This document shows positions 36,821 through 51,800 of a stretch of DNA of 64,000 nt, in pieces. The stretch comes from Sinonovacula constricta (lineage: Eukaryota; Mollusca; Bivalvia; Cardiida; Solecurtidae), in the NCBI GenBank assembly GCA_007844125.1, contig CM017557.1, forward strand, positions 57,302,857-57,366,856. Reading direction: 5' to 3'. Below the pieces are notes generated by a model. It searched no databases, was not told the DNA's origin, and saw only the letters and a program-made list of their open reading frames with translations. Both the position numbers and the translations under genes were made by a program. Positions within the stretch are counted from its first letter, which is position 1, and each line of letters starts with the position of its first letter.

Positions 36821-39800
36821 ATGACTGATCAACTGGAAACAGCTGTCAAGACGGGACGTGTTGATGTTGTGCAAGGTTTCATATCCACGTTGCAAGAGAG
36901 TAAGTGTAATATCCTGGCTATTGGGTTAACCATTTAGCGACGTGGTTATGTGTCTGCATAGAGAACTGATTGTCCTGGGTTAGATCCCATTTAAGGACAC
37001 GATTTTTCACTCCTCTCAGACTTAATGTAATGTTGTCAGACGTGTTTGACTGACTCTGATTGGTGTCTGCATGTTACTGCTGAATACCAAAAGACAACAG
37101 AATAATGTTTTTTACAGAATTTGAAACTGCAAGCTTTTTCTTTTGGGGAACATTGCTGCAATAGCTAAATTGGTAGAGTGTCGGCTTGCGGATCGGGCAG
37201 TTGCGGGTTCAAGTCCCGTCCAGGTCAAACCAAAGACTTAAAAGTTGGTAGTAGTGGCTTCCCTCCTTACGCTTGAGGCTAAGGGGACAGCATTACACCT
37301 GACACGTTGGTGTTAGTATAATGGACCAGCCGGGTTCAGTCCTTGGGCACCTCATAAGTGCCCCTGTGCTCTAATGATAGAAATGTCGCTGCACAGTATG
37401 GGCAAAAATGCTGGCAAATCCCAATCCTAAAGCTCCTAAAGTAAAAATTTGATATACTCTCGATAACTGCTGGAGTTCACCACCTTTAATGACAAGCTGT
37501 ACCATATGTAAACTACTGCTTTGATATCCCCAAACAACACTCTGTCAAATTATTCCCCTAAAACACCAATAGTGGTGTTTTCCACACTTGCCAGAACCTA
37601 ATGAAAAATTCATACATTTCAAAATACACCAGGACAACAAGTCAGACATTTCCAAATACACGAAGAAACTTTATTAATTTATATTATAAAAGCTAATTGG
37701 AAAGTTCAGGACTTTGTTATACTTTTATACAGGTCTTCGGATTTCCCAAGTTCACACTTAACAGCAAGGTATACCAATCAAATAGATTCATTTAAGCTGA
37801 CTTTGCAAAAGGCTCAGACGTGTTTGATAGATTTAGTCTCTGTCCGGTAAATTGTTTGAACTTCACCAGCCTACTGTGAGGCTAATTTAAATCTTAGGAA
37901 AAATTTACACTTACAACACTGTAGGTTATTGCTGATTCCAATCCATTCAAACTTTTAGCCTCAGTCTATCAGATACACCAGCTTTAATTTATCTGGTGTT
38001 TTTGTCCTTATTTCTCTCATTTAAAGATCAGCTTGAACTGACTTTTAAAGTGCTGAGACACTGGATTGTGTTGCTGATATCAATCGAAGATGGCAGTCTT
38101 CGATAAAACTCGGTGGACCATGGACCAAGTCCACCAAAATCTCTGTCGGTCCAATCAATTTTATAAGTTAAATGGACCGACTGTCTACCAGAAGTTTAAG
38201 TCACACCTTTTTCAAAATTCTGAATTATTCTGAAAATATGAATACTAAACTGAACAATGCTTAACAGCCTTTTACTGAACCCAATCACTTGTAACTCCTC
38301 AGTTAGCTTACCAACCTTTGTTGTCAAAATGCCAAAATCAAACTAAAATTTAGTCCAGTCTAGTAGTTATTGCAAGCTTGGTGGACCGGAGGTCCAGTGT
38401 TTTTAAATTTCTTTCGTTAAGACTGCAGTGGGGTGTTAATGTCAGATTCATTAGATTTTACATGGCTATTTATGAAAAAGGCTATTACATTTACCTTCTT
38501 GTAATATACTGACCTTAAAATAGACACAGACTGATTTATACATCATCTGGTCTTTCTCAGTCAAACAGTTACATTTGTTTATTTACATGCTAACTTTGCA
38601 TGCCTTTTTGAAAATGTGATGAATTTTAATTATATTTAAATAAAACGGAAAAAGTATTAACTACACTACCTCCCAAGAAGTATTATGTTAAGATGACATA
38701 GGTTTTAGTAATTTGAGATGTATATGTAGTATGCAAGATGATGTTGCAGTGTTCAGTCCAGCTTTGCGCTAAAGTGGGCCATGCGGGCCCATGGACTTTA
38801 AAAGAGGGGGCCCTATAGAAAAAAGAGGGCCATAACCCTAAAAATAAAATAATAAATGTTAACCTTTAAATATTTAGCTTGTTGGTGTCATACATGGTCA
38901 TTTAAGCCTAAAATAACACTTACTGATCTTGTAAAAAACCCTCCTGCTATCAGACATGAGAGGTCAGCACTAGCAGAAGCAGGTTTCTGGTTCAAATCAG
39001 TCTTTATCACATCATGAGCCTTTATTATTTTTGTCAAAAACTGACTGCACATTTTCAAGTTGTTACTCTTCCAGCTTATTTCAGTCATTGAGTGAACATG
39101 ATCTGGCAATGACATTTAAGAGACTTTTAAGAGAATTTGTATGACAGAATGTCGAAATACTCGCTTCTTCTGTAAAGAATCTGGATAAATGTTTGAGGAG
39201 GAGGATGCTAGAATTGAGATAAACTTTTATTAATTTGCATTTTGAAATGATTTTTTGCTGATTGCGATGCAAAATAATCTGAGACAGGTTTTATTTATCC
39301 CCAGGATCAGAAATGTGCAAATAACAATCATACAATATAATAATGAATTGTTCAACAGTATCTCACTAGTGAAAGAAGAAAGAACATCGCCATTAGTAAA
39401 ATAAGAACACTGTCTAACTGTGACAACATGGGACAAAAGGAGCAGAAAAGAATTGAAACTTGGTTTTTGATGCGGGCGTGCAAACAAGGGGGATCATGTG
39501 ATAAAATAGAATAACCCACAAAATGTTTTTCTATCAATGAATTTACTGAAACAAGATTGTTAGATTTCGCTTTAATCAGTTGCCCACTGACTCACTTTCT
39601 GTGTAATATGTTAATTGTACCTTTTCTGTCAAAATTTTCAGGTAAAGACAATGACATAGTCCTAGATCAAATAAAAAACAAAACCATATTCAATGGAGAA
39701 ACATTATTGCACCTTGCTTCAAAGGTAAGGTTCTTTTTTCATTTTTTTAGCTTAATAATGATTTTATCATTGGAATCTTTGAACAATTAGAAAATATGTC

Positions 39801-42800
39801 TCTTTAGTACCTAATCCTTCTTTTAAGTCTGTTATTAACATTTATGTAAGCTTGTGTTACGAATTATTAGTAACTTACTATAAGTAAAATATTATGTAAA
39901 ATTCTGAGTGAATGTCCTTATTTGTCATTTTAGTTTAAACAAACAGGTAAATCATGTACAGCAGTCAGATATAAGGTTGTATTATGGTGATAGCAACCAT
40001 GGCAATGATGATGACTTTAATGATGATGATGATGAAAGTAATTATCATATTTAAAAAGAAGTGATGTTGATGATAGAAAATGTTAAGTTATCTATGCAAT
40101 TGATATCGGCCACTTAAAATTAAATTTTAACATCCTTTTTTCATCAGGAGGGTCAGTTTGACATTGTGCGAGCCTTGTTATCTCATGGGGCTGACCCTTC
40201 TGTCCCTGACTCGCAAGGTCATTCAGCCTACCAGGTAGCCATCTCTGAGAAAACAAGATCTGTGTATAGAGAAGTACTGCTCCAGGCAGCTTCACAGCTC
40301 AAGTAAGTTCCATTTGTTGTATGCTTACAACTCTGATACTAATAAATGCATAGTTCCTTAGCGATGAAGTAATCTGCTTAGTTCCGGTTACTATGTACCA
40401 CAGGCTTTCATCCAAGATAGCCGATAGACTGTTCTAAATACTAAATTAATACAACTGAATATGGTCATGTGAGTTCATCTGTTTGCACAGAAAGTTTATC
40501 AAAATCGCAGCATTTCATTATGTGATTGTTAATCATAAGATTATATATTTAATCAAAACACAATATTTATAATCATATTCTTGCTTCTTTGCACCTAACC
40601 ACATTTAGCTCTTGAAGGTGGTATGCAACTGTTTGGACCAAAGACTTTCTTCAAACAACCAAATAAAATATTTCCTGATCAGACCCTGACAAATGCTATT
40701 TATTTAAGTCCTACACATATGTGAAAAGTGAAGCAGTATGCCACAATTGTCATAACAAACATGTGTTTTTTAACCTGCACAGTTAGCAATTTTCAACTAA
40801 GAAACCACTTTGCCTCTTATATATATATGAGATAATATTATATCATCCTCTTGGTCATTCGCTGTGACATCATGCTTATTTATAGATTTGAAAAGACTGA
40901 ACATTTTGAGTGTTTTTTAATTGTACAGTCCCATAACTGAGGTTATGTTAAAAATCTTCTTTGCTTAGACTTCATTGTGATTTTCTGCAGAAGTTATACA
41001 CAAATACCGTAAATAGGGGTCAAATATTGTTATGTGATAAAGGCAAACTGCCAGATACAACCCTTAGTCCTGTCAAAATGATTGTGGTACAAGTCAAGAA
41101 TAAGTAAAACTTACACACTATTAATGTTCTGATATTGAATAGTGTGCTTAGATTATTTTTTTTGGTAAACTGTTTTGTAGTTTTTCAACAAGATTTTGAA
41201 GAAATTGAAGCTTCCCTTCTTCTTTATAATACCTTGGTGTATTTTCTTTTCTCAGATTAAAGCAGGTGAGACAACTGTTGGCTGCAGGGGTGGAAGTCAA
41301 TTTCCAGGACACTGCTGAAAGTGGCAACACACCTCTCCACTGGGCTGCTAGTTTTGCTGACGTAGATACTGTGGAGTGTCTATGCAGTATGTATTCTTGT
41401 ATTTTAAAGGTTAAACTCAATTTGTGACTAAAATCGGGTTTAGCTGCAAAGCTTACTAAGTTAAAATATGTCAACTAAAAACTGTATATGCATTGAGAGT
41501 TGACTGTAAATCCCTCTCACATTGGTAGTTAATTCGCCAGACTTGGACTCAAACCTGCATAGTGTAATATTGAGGAGTACGATATGTGACTCCAATCATT
41601 GTGCCACAGATATCAATGAATCAAACTTGAAAATATATTTCTTTTAGTTTATAGACATATAGCTGATTTTGTGTGCAGAAAGTCTCCAACCTTTGAATTC
41701 TGCCCCGTAAGTCGCCATTTTTATATCAGCAAGTTCCATTATTCATGTAGATCAGATATGATTTTCAGCTTATAGTAGGTCAATGAAAGTATCATGCAAA
41801 ATTGCTTTATTTATCTTAAAAGTATTTAGACATATTGTATCCTGATATTCACACTTTTAGCAATTGTTTTTTAAACCTTTTTATTAATAATTGTTTGGAA
41901 AACAAGTTATTTTAACTTATATTAATCTCTCTCAACTGCTCACTTCCGGGATAGAACCAGTACCCAGGTACTGTATATCTGGAGAAATGTGCAGTAAATA
42001 GTCTTGACCGTTCCAAGGCAGTAACTGTCAGGTTTGCTCTTTTTGTTAAATGTTTCATCTTACATTTGTTTTTACTTTTACATTTGGCTTGCATGTGAAT
42101 ACCTTTGTCCAGTGCCTTTTCAAATTTTGGTATATGTTGCACTGCTCATGGCACATTTTCTTGCTCAAGGACTAACATAACGTGGTCAGTTTCAGGGTTC
42201 GAACCTAAGACACTTCAATCAGGAGTCTAACATCTTAATTACTAGACCTCGGGACGCCCACACTGGACAATTGATTAAGACTGGTTGGTGAATATATGCC
42301 TTATATGAAACTGTAAATGTGTCAAGTCAACATTGTTTTGTTCGTGTTGCAGAGTATGGTGGTGATGTTTTGGCTATGAACACCAGTGGATGTACACCTC
42401 TCCACGATGCTGTTGTTAGGGGTAACCATGATATTGTACATTGTCTGCTAAAATATGGGGCTGATCCATCGTTACCAATATCTTCAGGGTATGTTTTTTT
42501 GTAAACATGGACTATATGTTAATAAATAATTGATTTGATATTGACCCTGTTATTTGTCTGAGGGCAGTCGTATTGGCCCGAGGCCAAAGGCAACTCTCTA
42601 TTCACACAACTGTATATTAATGTAGAAAAGTGCATACATAAGCAACTATATATTCATACAGAAAAGTGCATCCATAAGCAACTATATATTCATACAGAAA
42701 AGTGCATATATTAAGCATTTGTATATTCATACAGAAAAGTGCGTACATTAGCAATTGTATATTCATACAGAAAAGTATATAAAATGGTATCTGTATATAC

Positions 42801-45800
42801 ATGCAGAAAATAATTCATGTTCACATCAGGCAGCAGTTTTAAGGTAAAAAGTTGAAGATTGTTTCCCAGAAAATATGATTTAGGATATTCTTGTTACCAG
42901 AATGATAAAGTATTGTACAGTCAACTCTCGTTATCTCAAAATCGGTTATCTTAAATTTCCGGTTATGTCAAACTGTTTTCTACGGTCCCGTTTTTTTTCC
43001 TATAGTTTCTATATAGTTCGACTCCGCTTAACTCAAATTCGGATATGTCAAATTATCGGATATCTCAAACTAAATTATTTGTCCCCACATGTATAAAACT
43101 GTTGAAATCAGTTGGTCTATCTCAAACTTCAAATTTCTATAAGATGCAAAACGGCAACAATAGTGATTTTCACACCTACCGTGAAACTCGTGAAGATTTG
43201 GGCGCGAGTTTTATCGCCAATTATCGGCAATCAGGATTTCACATTATTTAGAGAAGAGGTTAATCGATTATTATTTAATTAGCTGATTTAATGAACAACA
43301 ATTTCGTTAATCTATTAACGCTGATTAAAGTGTTACAGTTTGTACTTGTTGTTGTAAAAGTTTTTGAGAACTTGCAGGTATCAGCTTTAGGTATACAAAA
43401 TTAGGCCATGCACTTACGACGATGCAACAACCTACAATAAAAAGAAGAATATTAAAACCACACAAACTTGCAGAAACTTAGTGTACAGTGGCAGATATAA
43501 CAAGGAATTTCAGTCATTACCAGTCATTGTGTAGCAGGTAAGATTTTTAAGATTTACACAAGCTATCCTTAAATTCGGATAACTCAAACTTCGGATATCT
43601 CAAACTATTTTCTACGGTCCCTTGAAATTTGAGATAACAAGAGTTGACTGTATATCTAAATAACATCTCAAAATGCTGAAAACTTGTTTATGTTGTGTTT
43701 TGTCTTCTAGGAAATATGCAGGCAAGACATGCTACATGCTGGCTGAAGGCAAGAAGGAGGTGCTGGATGTTTTGAAACACCCTCCACCAGCAACACCTGT
43801 CAAGGTAGCTCCTGGTCCAACCAGCCTCAGCCAAACCAATCCAACGATAGACAGTAAGAAAAAAAAGTTTGTTGCCTGTTGACATTTACCAGGAGTCACC
43901 AGTAAGGGGCATTGCCCAGTCTATACATTAGGCTGCTGGTTGTGGCCGTAAGGGAAAGTGGGGTGCCTGACTGAGGCATACTTAAGTAGTTGTTTTACAT
44001 TTGTATTATTTAGATGTATTGTTTGATGCATAAAAGTCACAACCATTCTGGTATATTACTTAAGTTCAGAAGTGAATTCCACATTGTAATCCTAACATGA
44101 TTGACTAATCCTTTCAGATATATACGTTTGACTAATCCTTTCAGATATATACGTTCAAGTAGCCCAAAATGCTTCTTTTATAATTTATAAATATGTATTG
44201 CTGATAAAAAACCATAAAATACCACATTTGTACTTAGTTAACATAGTCTAAACATTTGTATACAAAGCAGGGTTTAATAAAGCAAGTGTAAAAGAAGTTG
44301 CATGTCTTTTTGAGCAAGGGACAGCAAAGAGATATGTGTTTTTATTCATCATCAAATATTGTTTTATCTTTTAATATACTTTACTTTTTTGTTTCACAGA
44401 CCAGAGTACTACAAAGACAAATCTGACACTGCCAAATGGAACAATACCGTCGGCAGATCATGTGACCACAAATCCAGCCCCTCCAAGCCCACCAACTCCA
44501 AGTACACCTCAGCTTATGTCACCAACATTTAAGGTAAATACTCAACTATGTAAGGAAGACGTTGTCCCTTTAGCCTAGAATGGCTATCAGATAGTAGTTA
44601 TAAGGTCCATGATTGGATAATTTAACTTGCATTTTTATAGTCAATTAAAAAACAAGATTTTTCAACACACATTTATTGCTCTTTGCTACTCACTTTCATG
44701 CCTTAACTATATAAGATGCTACCACATGATTTGTCACCAAAGCTGTTTTTTTGTTGCTGGTCTATTTCTTTTAATAAATTTAGCATTAAGAGTATAAGAA
44801 AATCCACTTGCTTATTATCCCTGACTTTCAGCGTGCTCCGGGTATCGAAATTCTTACCCAGCCTCCCCATGTTGTAACAGATGAGAAACTAGGGTTATTA
44901 TGGCCACTCCCCCAGTCTGTCAGCCAGAGGGAGGGACCAGGGTTCTATCCCCATGACAACCTGCCCATCTTCCTCAGTGCAGGTACAGGAACAGGTAACA
45001 AGTGTTTTCTTATATTTGAGATTGAGGCAATAGGAAACATTGATAAAATGAACAATTGTCTCCCTTGTTATATAAAATCTGAGGTAGTCCACATACTGAG
45101 TAGGTTCTTTTATTTAAAAACCTTGGACTTTATAACCTAGTCTGTCTCTTAGTATAAGGACAGGGGTCATACTCATACAAAAAAGTTACATATATTTTGT
45201 TCTGACTTAAACTGAAGCATTTCCTACAGTCTTAAAATACTTTCTTAGATATAAGAAATTTTCCGAAATTTTATTTATCAAACCACTTTAAGATAGAAAT
45301 TTATTAGTATGATTCAGAATGAATTTCTCCATTAGTATTCTAATATGCACATGTTTTAGCTCCTCTTTTTGAAGAAGAGGCCAGAGCTTTAAATCATATA
45401 AGAATAGTTTGGATGGCAGAATAAAAATAAGAATATAAAAATACATACAAAAACCAGTTTTAATTCATCCAACTTAAAGTAAGTAATCAGTAGAACCAGT
45501 TTAACCATGCTATTCCCATGTTGATGGACTTTTCATTGAACAAGCAATTTGACCAACAGGTCCACCAAATGATATACTCACAGTTCATTTTGTCAAAAGA
45601 TTTAAAGCACTGTTATAAATACTATTGCCAGGAGTAACTCACATCAGCTTATGTGAACAACTTGCCAAAAAATGTGCTGTTACAATTTCTCTATTTGTCT
45701 GACCTGTTAAATGTAAACAAGTTACCATGTGTAAATGATTAGTACTGTCTGATTGATCACGGAAATGATTTTTCAGGGTTAGCCATCGAACATTTATTAA

Positions 45801-48800
45801 CATTTTAATTCTTCATTTTCAGACCTGCGCAGGATTAGAAAGAAATGGTTGTTGTTCAGAGAGAATCTGGAGTCACTGGGCCTGAATCCACAGGTGGAGC
45901 CACTGACCCCACTAAGTGACCAATCAGAAACCAACATTGTGTGTCATGTTAGCAGTCGACTATGTCCCCGTCATGGCTCATATAAGATTACTGTGATGGA
46001 AAACCAGGTTACTTAGCTTGCCTTTTTGTCTGTCAGTATTCTGAATGTCTCAATAGCTGAGTCATTGAGTGTGCATGTGTCTGTCAGTCGGTCTGTCTAT
46101 CTGTTCATGATAAAATATTTATTATATATGAAATTATAAACTTTTATTATTTACTTTTAAATAAACAGTGGTGGCCCCTATCATTGAAAGAAATTAAAGT
46201 TAATACAGGAAACATTAAAGTAAACCGGCCGCAGTAGCTCAAGCGGTAGAGTGTCAGCTTGCAGATCAGGTTGTGTGTTCAAACCCCGGCCGGGTCAAAC
46301 CAAGGACTTTATAGTTGATAGTAGTAGCTTCCTTCCTAACGCTCGGGGCTAACGGGACAGCATAACACCTGACTCGTCCGGGTCAGTATAATGGACCGGC
46401 CAGGTTCAGTCCCTGGGCACCTCGTAAGTGCCCCTGTGTAATAATGATAGAAATTTCGCTACACAGCATCGGCAAAAATGCCGGCAAATCCCAATCCGCT
46501 CCCATTGAAGTGAGTTGATGATTTGTAACTCCTCTGACTGCTTAGCCTCTCACTGCACAGGTTCGAGTCCCGTTCGGGGTGAAGGAGTTAATGTGAGACA
46601 GTCTTCCAGCTGACTTACTGTGTGCCGGTGGTTCTACCCAGACATTTGTCTGGGGCCTTCCTCCATCAAAAAACTGGATGTTGCTATTATGATCATAAAT
46701 GGTCCCTGCAATCTATGTCAAAAAACAAAACATAAAACATTCAAGTAAACAAAAGTATTAGTACTTTAAATCTCTGCATTTTTTACCTTAAATTCAATGT
46801 AATGCTTCTTCAAGGAATCATTAATTCACAACCTTTTACAAATTTTGATTTCAGTTGAAGATTTTGTGCCATGACTGTGAAACCCTTGTTTATGCCATCG
46901 CAACACTTCTCCAACTCCTGAATATTTACCGAGACACCAGTGAAATCCATATACCTCAACTTATCGTAAGTTACATTCGTTTTAATGAACCAATCTTACT
47001 TATTTACTGAATGGCACACATTGGTACTGAAGTTAGGTTCACAGATGTAAGGCGACATCAGGCAGTCCAAGTCAGGGTGGAATTTCCACATAAGGAGTTT
47101 TTCCATCTGACCTTTAGAGAGCCAGTGGTTCTACCACGATGTTTGTCTGGGGTCTTCCAGCTGGTCTAAGTATGTCAGTGGTTCTACAGTGATGATTGTC
47201 TGGGGTCTTCCAGCTAGTCTGCAGTATGCCAGTGGTTCTACAGGGATGATTGTCTGGGGTCTTCCAGCTGGTCTGCAGTATGCCAGTGGTTCTACAGTGA
47301 TGATTGTCTTAGGTCTTCCAGCTGGTCTGCAGTATGTCACTGGTTCTACAATGATGTTTGTCAGAGGACTTACAGCTGAACTGCAATCCAAAGTGGTTCT
47401 ACCATGATGTTTGTCTGGTGTCTGTAGTATGCTAGTGGATCTACTGTGATGTTTGTCTGGTCTTCTAGCTGGTCTTGCAGTATGCAAGGGGTGCTACAGT
47501 GATGATTGTCTGGGGTCTATCAGCTGGTCTGCAGTATGTCAGTGGATCTACAGTGATGATTGTCTGGGCGGGTCTGCTATATGTCAGTGGATCTACAGTG
47601 ATGTTTGTCTGGTCTTCCAGCTGGTCTTGCAGTATGTCAGTGGTTCTACAGTGATGAATGTCTGGGGTCTTCCAGCTGGTCTTGCCGTATGCCAGTGGTT
47701 TTACAGTGATAATTGTCTGGGGTCTATCAGCTGGTCTTGCATTATGCCAGTGGTTCTACAGTGATGATTGTCTGGGGTCTTCCAGCTAGTCTTGCAGTAT
47801 GCCAGTGGTTCTACAGTGATGATTGTCTGGGGTCTTCCAGCTGGTCTTGCAGTATGCCAGTGGTTCTACAGTGAAAATTGTCTAGGGTCTTCCAGCTGGT
47901 CTTGCAGTATGCCAGTTGTTCTACCATGATGATTGTCTGGGGTCTATCAGCTGGTCTTGCAGTATGCCAGTTGTTCTACCATGATGATTGTCTGGGGTCT
48001 TCCAGCTGGTCTGCAGTATGTCAGTGGTTCTACAGTGATGATTGTTTGGGGTCTTACAGCTGGTCTTGCAGTATGCCAGTGGTTCTACAGTGAAGATTGT
48101 CTGAGTTCTTACAGCTGACCTGCAGTGTACCGGTAGTTTTCATCATACCCACTTTGTACATCAATTTAAAGACTTTGTTAAGTCTTTTCCTAAGATTGTA
48201 AATCTTAGAAAATAAACACAACATATAAGAGTTATTGTTGCATTTTCAGATCGATGACTGGCCGATGATGGCCTATCGAGGAGTATTGCTAGATATTTCC
48301 CAAGGAAGAGTCCCGAATGTAGTGACCCTCAAGGAAACAATCATCAATCTTGCCCTTCTTAAAATAAATCTGGTAATTAGTTTTGTTACTGGTATTTGGG
48401 TTTGATTATTATAATACTATTTTAAGTTTTGATCTTTCAACTGTATATGAATTGTATTGTTTCTTTATACTTTATTTCCATAATTTTCCGCTCCACAGAA
48501 AAATAGTAACTACTTTCATGACATTGTCATCAGTGTTAAAAAACTCATATAAGATACATATTTAAATATTTGAATACCAGTTCACTGTCAAAAAAGGAAC
48601 TTATTTGAAAAATGCAAGTAACCCTAAAAATAATTTTAGTAGAGTTATGCCCCTTTTTTGGCTTTGAATTTTCATTATACTCATCAAACTGAGAAAAATC
48701 TGTTACTTTATTTTGAAATTGGATATATTTTGAAAAGGAAAAGATAACTAATCTGATCAGTTATAGTCTTGGACATAGACTGGTATTCACCAAATGTTCT

Positions 48801-51800
48801 GAAGCATATGTCATAACTTGAACTCAGGTCAACATTTTTTATGCCAACAAAACTAAGTTTTATAATATAGTGTTCATGTTAGTTATTGTCACTTCACAGA
48901 AGCTCAATTTAAGCAATGTGCAAGATTTCAGACATAAATTTGCAAATATTTTATCAGATGTAGTTGTTATTTCTCGGAGTCCTTGGTCTCACCAGAGACA
49001 TTCTTACTAAAGTACAACTTGTTTAATTTGGGCTCTAGTCGCAGACTAAGGCACAACCCTTTTATATTTTTATATTGTACCTATCTTTAGATGATAAAAT
49101 CATCACCTTTAGTGTAACGTGATTTTTAAAGAACTTTACAGTTAAGCTTAAAAATCATTATTGTGCATTGGATTGGTCGAATATAAGTAAAACTGTTCAA
49201 CAAGACCTACAAACTTTATAGCATAGGTACCTGGCTTTTTATTTCAGCTACACCTGTATGTGAGGTACAGGAATCAGGAAGAGGTAACATGGCAGGTGTG
49301 CTACAGCATGGAGTAAGTTTTTTATTTGTTTTTTCACTTTTCATTTTTTTCATAATTCTGTTTCCTTAATCCATTTCAGCAAATAAATACTTAACACTTT
49401 AAAAAATCTGAAAGTGAAAACAGACTCTCAACTGAATATTAAAGCTTTACTGACCATAGCTTTGGAACCAGATTGTTTTAATGAAGATTAATTTTTCATT
49501 ATTAAGCATTATTCAGGCAATTATCAGAGCTTATTAATAACAAATGAATCATAAATCGTATTAGCCTTGATGAATCCCTGATATGTAAGCTGCTGAACAT
49601 TTTCAAACCAAAATGCCTTCCTGTGTTCAGACATGTGATATTCCCTTGGTCCCAAAGAGGGAGACTTAGGCTCCCAGAGAGGGAGATTGGGGTTCCAGGG
49701 AGGGAGATTTCCGTGAATGCGCGTTATATTGACTGTGTGGCTTATTTCTATTTGCAAAACAGTATTTTTTGTCTTTTTTATTAATAATAATAGTAATTTC
49801 AGTGATAAAAATGTTATTTACAATATTTTAAAATGAATTTTGGAATATATCTAGCATATTTTAGTTCACTATCTAGACATAAATTGTATGCTTTGGTTTT
49901 AAGCATGTGACCTTCAAAAACAACAGCCAAACATAGTGTAAACAAGTCAAGTGTCAACAGCACTTACTAATGAATTGAAAAATGCTTTCCAAAGAAATAA
50001 TGAGTATGCAAGCATAAAAATAGTTTATTTAATTTGTAAGTTAGTGACAAAAGAGTTTTAATAATTATAAAATATTAGTGGTAAACACATTGATACCATT
50101 ACTTTCTAAACAAAGTTAAATGAATTTAGAATACATGAAGACATTATACTAATCAAGAATAAATAACAAACAAGTGTTTTTCTGTGACAAAGTAGTAAAA
50201 AGATATCTGTACATTTTTTTAACAAATATAAACCACATACTAATGTAAAAAATAAAGTTAAAATTATTTTACATTAATTAAAGAATTCATCTTTTGACAA
50301 TGTATGATGTAAACTGATTTGAACTACCAGTAGTTGAAATGGAAAATGTGTTTTAAAAGTGTCTAAGGTTGGCATTTTATTTACCGTTCATGCACAAAAT
50401 GAAATGGTATCAACTGTCAGAAAACCATTTACTTTTATGATACATGTATATCTGCAGGAAGAAGACAAATTTTCTTTCAAATAAAACAACACTATTGTAA
50501 AGTAAAGAAACGTTTACTCCTCTTAAAAAGTTAAAGTCAAAGTAAGCTTTACATAATGTTGGGAAATGTTCACCATTTCTTAGATTTGATCTGTTCCAAT
50601 GTTACTGTGACCCTTGCAGATTTGTCTCCTAATTTCTACCCCGACATATTTCAGGGCTAGAAGCTTGCCTACATATCTTACACAATGTGTTGTTTTGTGA
50701 GTGCCGATAATGTCCTAAATAATAATTATGCAATTAGCAAAAGGCCCTACAAAGTATCAAATTAAAATCATTGATTGTTTTAGTAGCACAATGCACAAAT
50801 ATACATGTTGCAAGCTCTTTGTATTCAGCAGTGTTATTGTTTCACACATTCATCTCTTTCACGCAAACTTGTTTTTATGTTAATTTTATATGCACATTAT
50901 TACTTTAACATAATGTTTTTTTTTCCAACCATTACACGCAACAAGTTCTTAGTATAGGTTTAGAATCTAAATTGGTGATTCTTCCAGTCGGTTCATTAGG
51001 ATTTGGGTCTGCTCATTTTGTTAAATGACTAATTACTTATTTACTTTTACTTTTGGCTTGCACGTGAATTCCTTTGTCCTGTGCGTTTTCATATTTTAGT
51101 ATATATTGCAATGCTCACTGGACTTTGTCATATATATTCTTATTCATCGAAAATAAACCACGATCGCTCGCTTCGTTCACTCCCTTTGGTTTTTAATTCC
51201 AGGACGAGTCGCCCATTTAGACACTAACCTTAACATAGTAAAACTATACACAATCGTCTCGGTTTAATAAAAATAAAATCAATACTAGAGTAAGTGTTAT
51301 TAGTACACACGAACGCATCAGTTTCAACATATGCTGTAGTCTGCTGACAAAATGGCGCGATGACGTCACACATATAATTAGCACTAGTATGTTTTTTGTT
51401 TGTTTGAAAGGCACGAAGGCAGGTCAGTTGATAAACGTTTTTAAATTAGTCTGTCATGTAATTTGCCTGCATTCAAGTGCATGCATGTCCGTTTTTCTGC
51501 ATATTTACATGATTTACGTCGTGTATTTAGAGTACCAAAGTAAACGGAAATCAGCGTACTTTTTTGAAGTCAGGAGGTGTGTCAATCGCAATAATAATGC
51601 TGGAAATTATTTCCTTGGCTTGATAAGGAAAAAAACTGAAGATGTTCAGTCTAATTATACGGAGCCTGCGTTTGGGTAAATACAAATTAATTCTTATATC
51701 ACCCTATTAACGGATTATTGAACATTTAAAATTTCGAAGCTCAGTCCTATGCCTTTGTCCGCACGTGCGTTAAGCATTAGTTGTGTAAGAAATTAGAACA

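Noticed and set aside
37151..37225. Functional tRNA gene
   Set aside because: A and B boxes are present, but the cloverleaf arms do not pair properly and the sequence continues into a repeated SINE body.
38090..38400. Palindromic GGTGGACC...GGTCCACC words as a TIR element
   Set aside because: Only short words pair; consistent element ends and a second copy were not found in the window.
47131..48118. Repetitive cysteine/glycine-rich open frames
   Set aside because: They lie wholly inside the SINE-derived minisatellite in an intron and appear in several frames.
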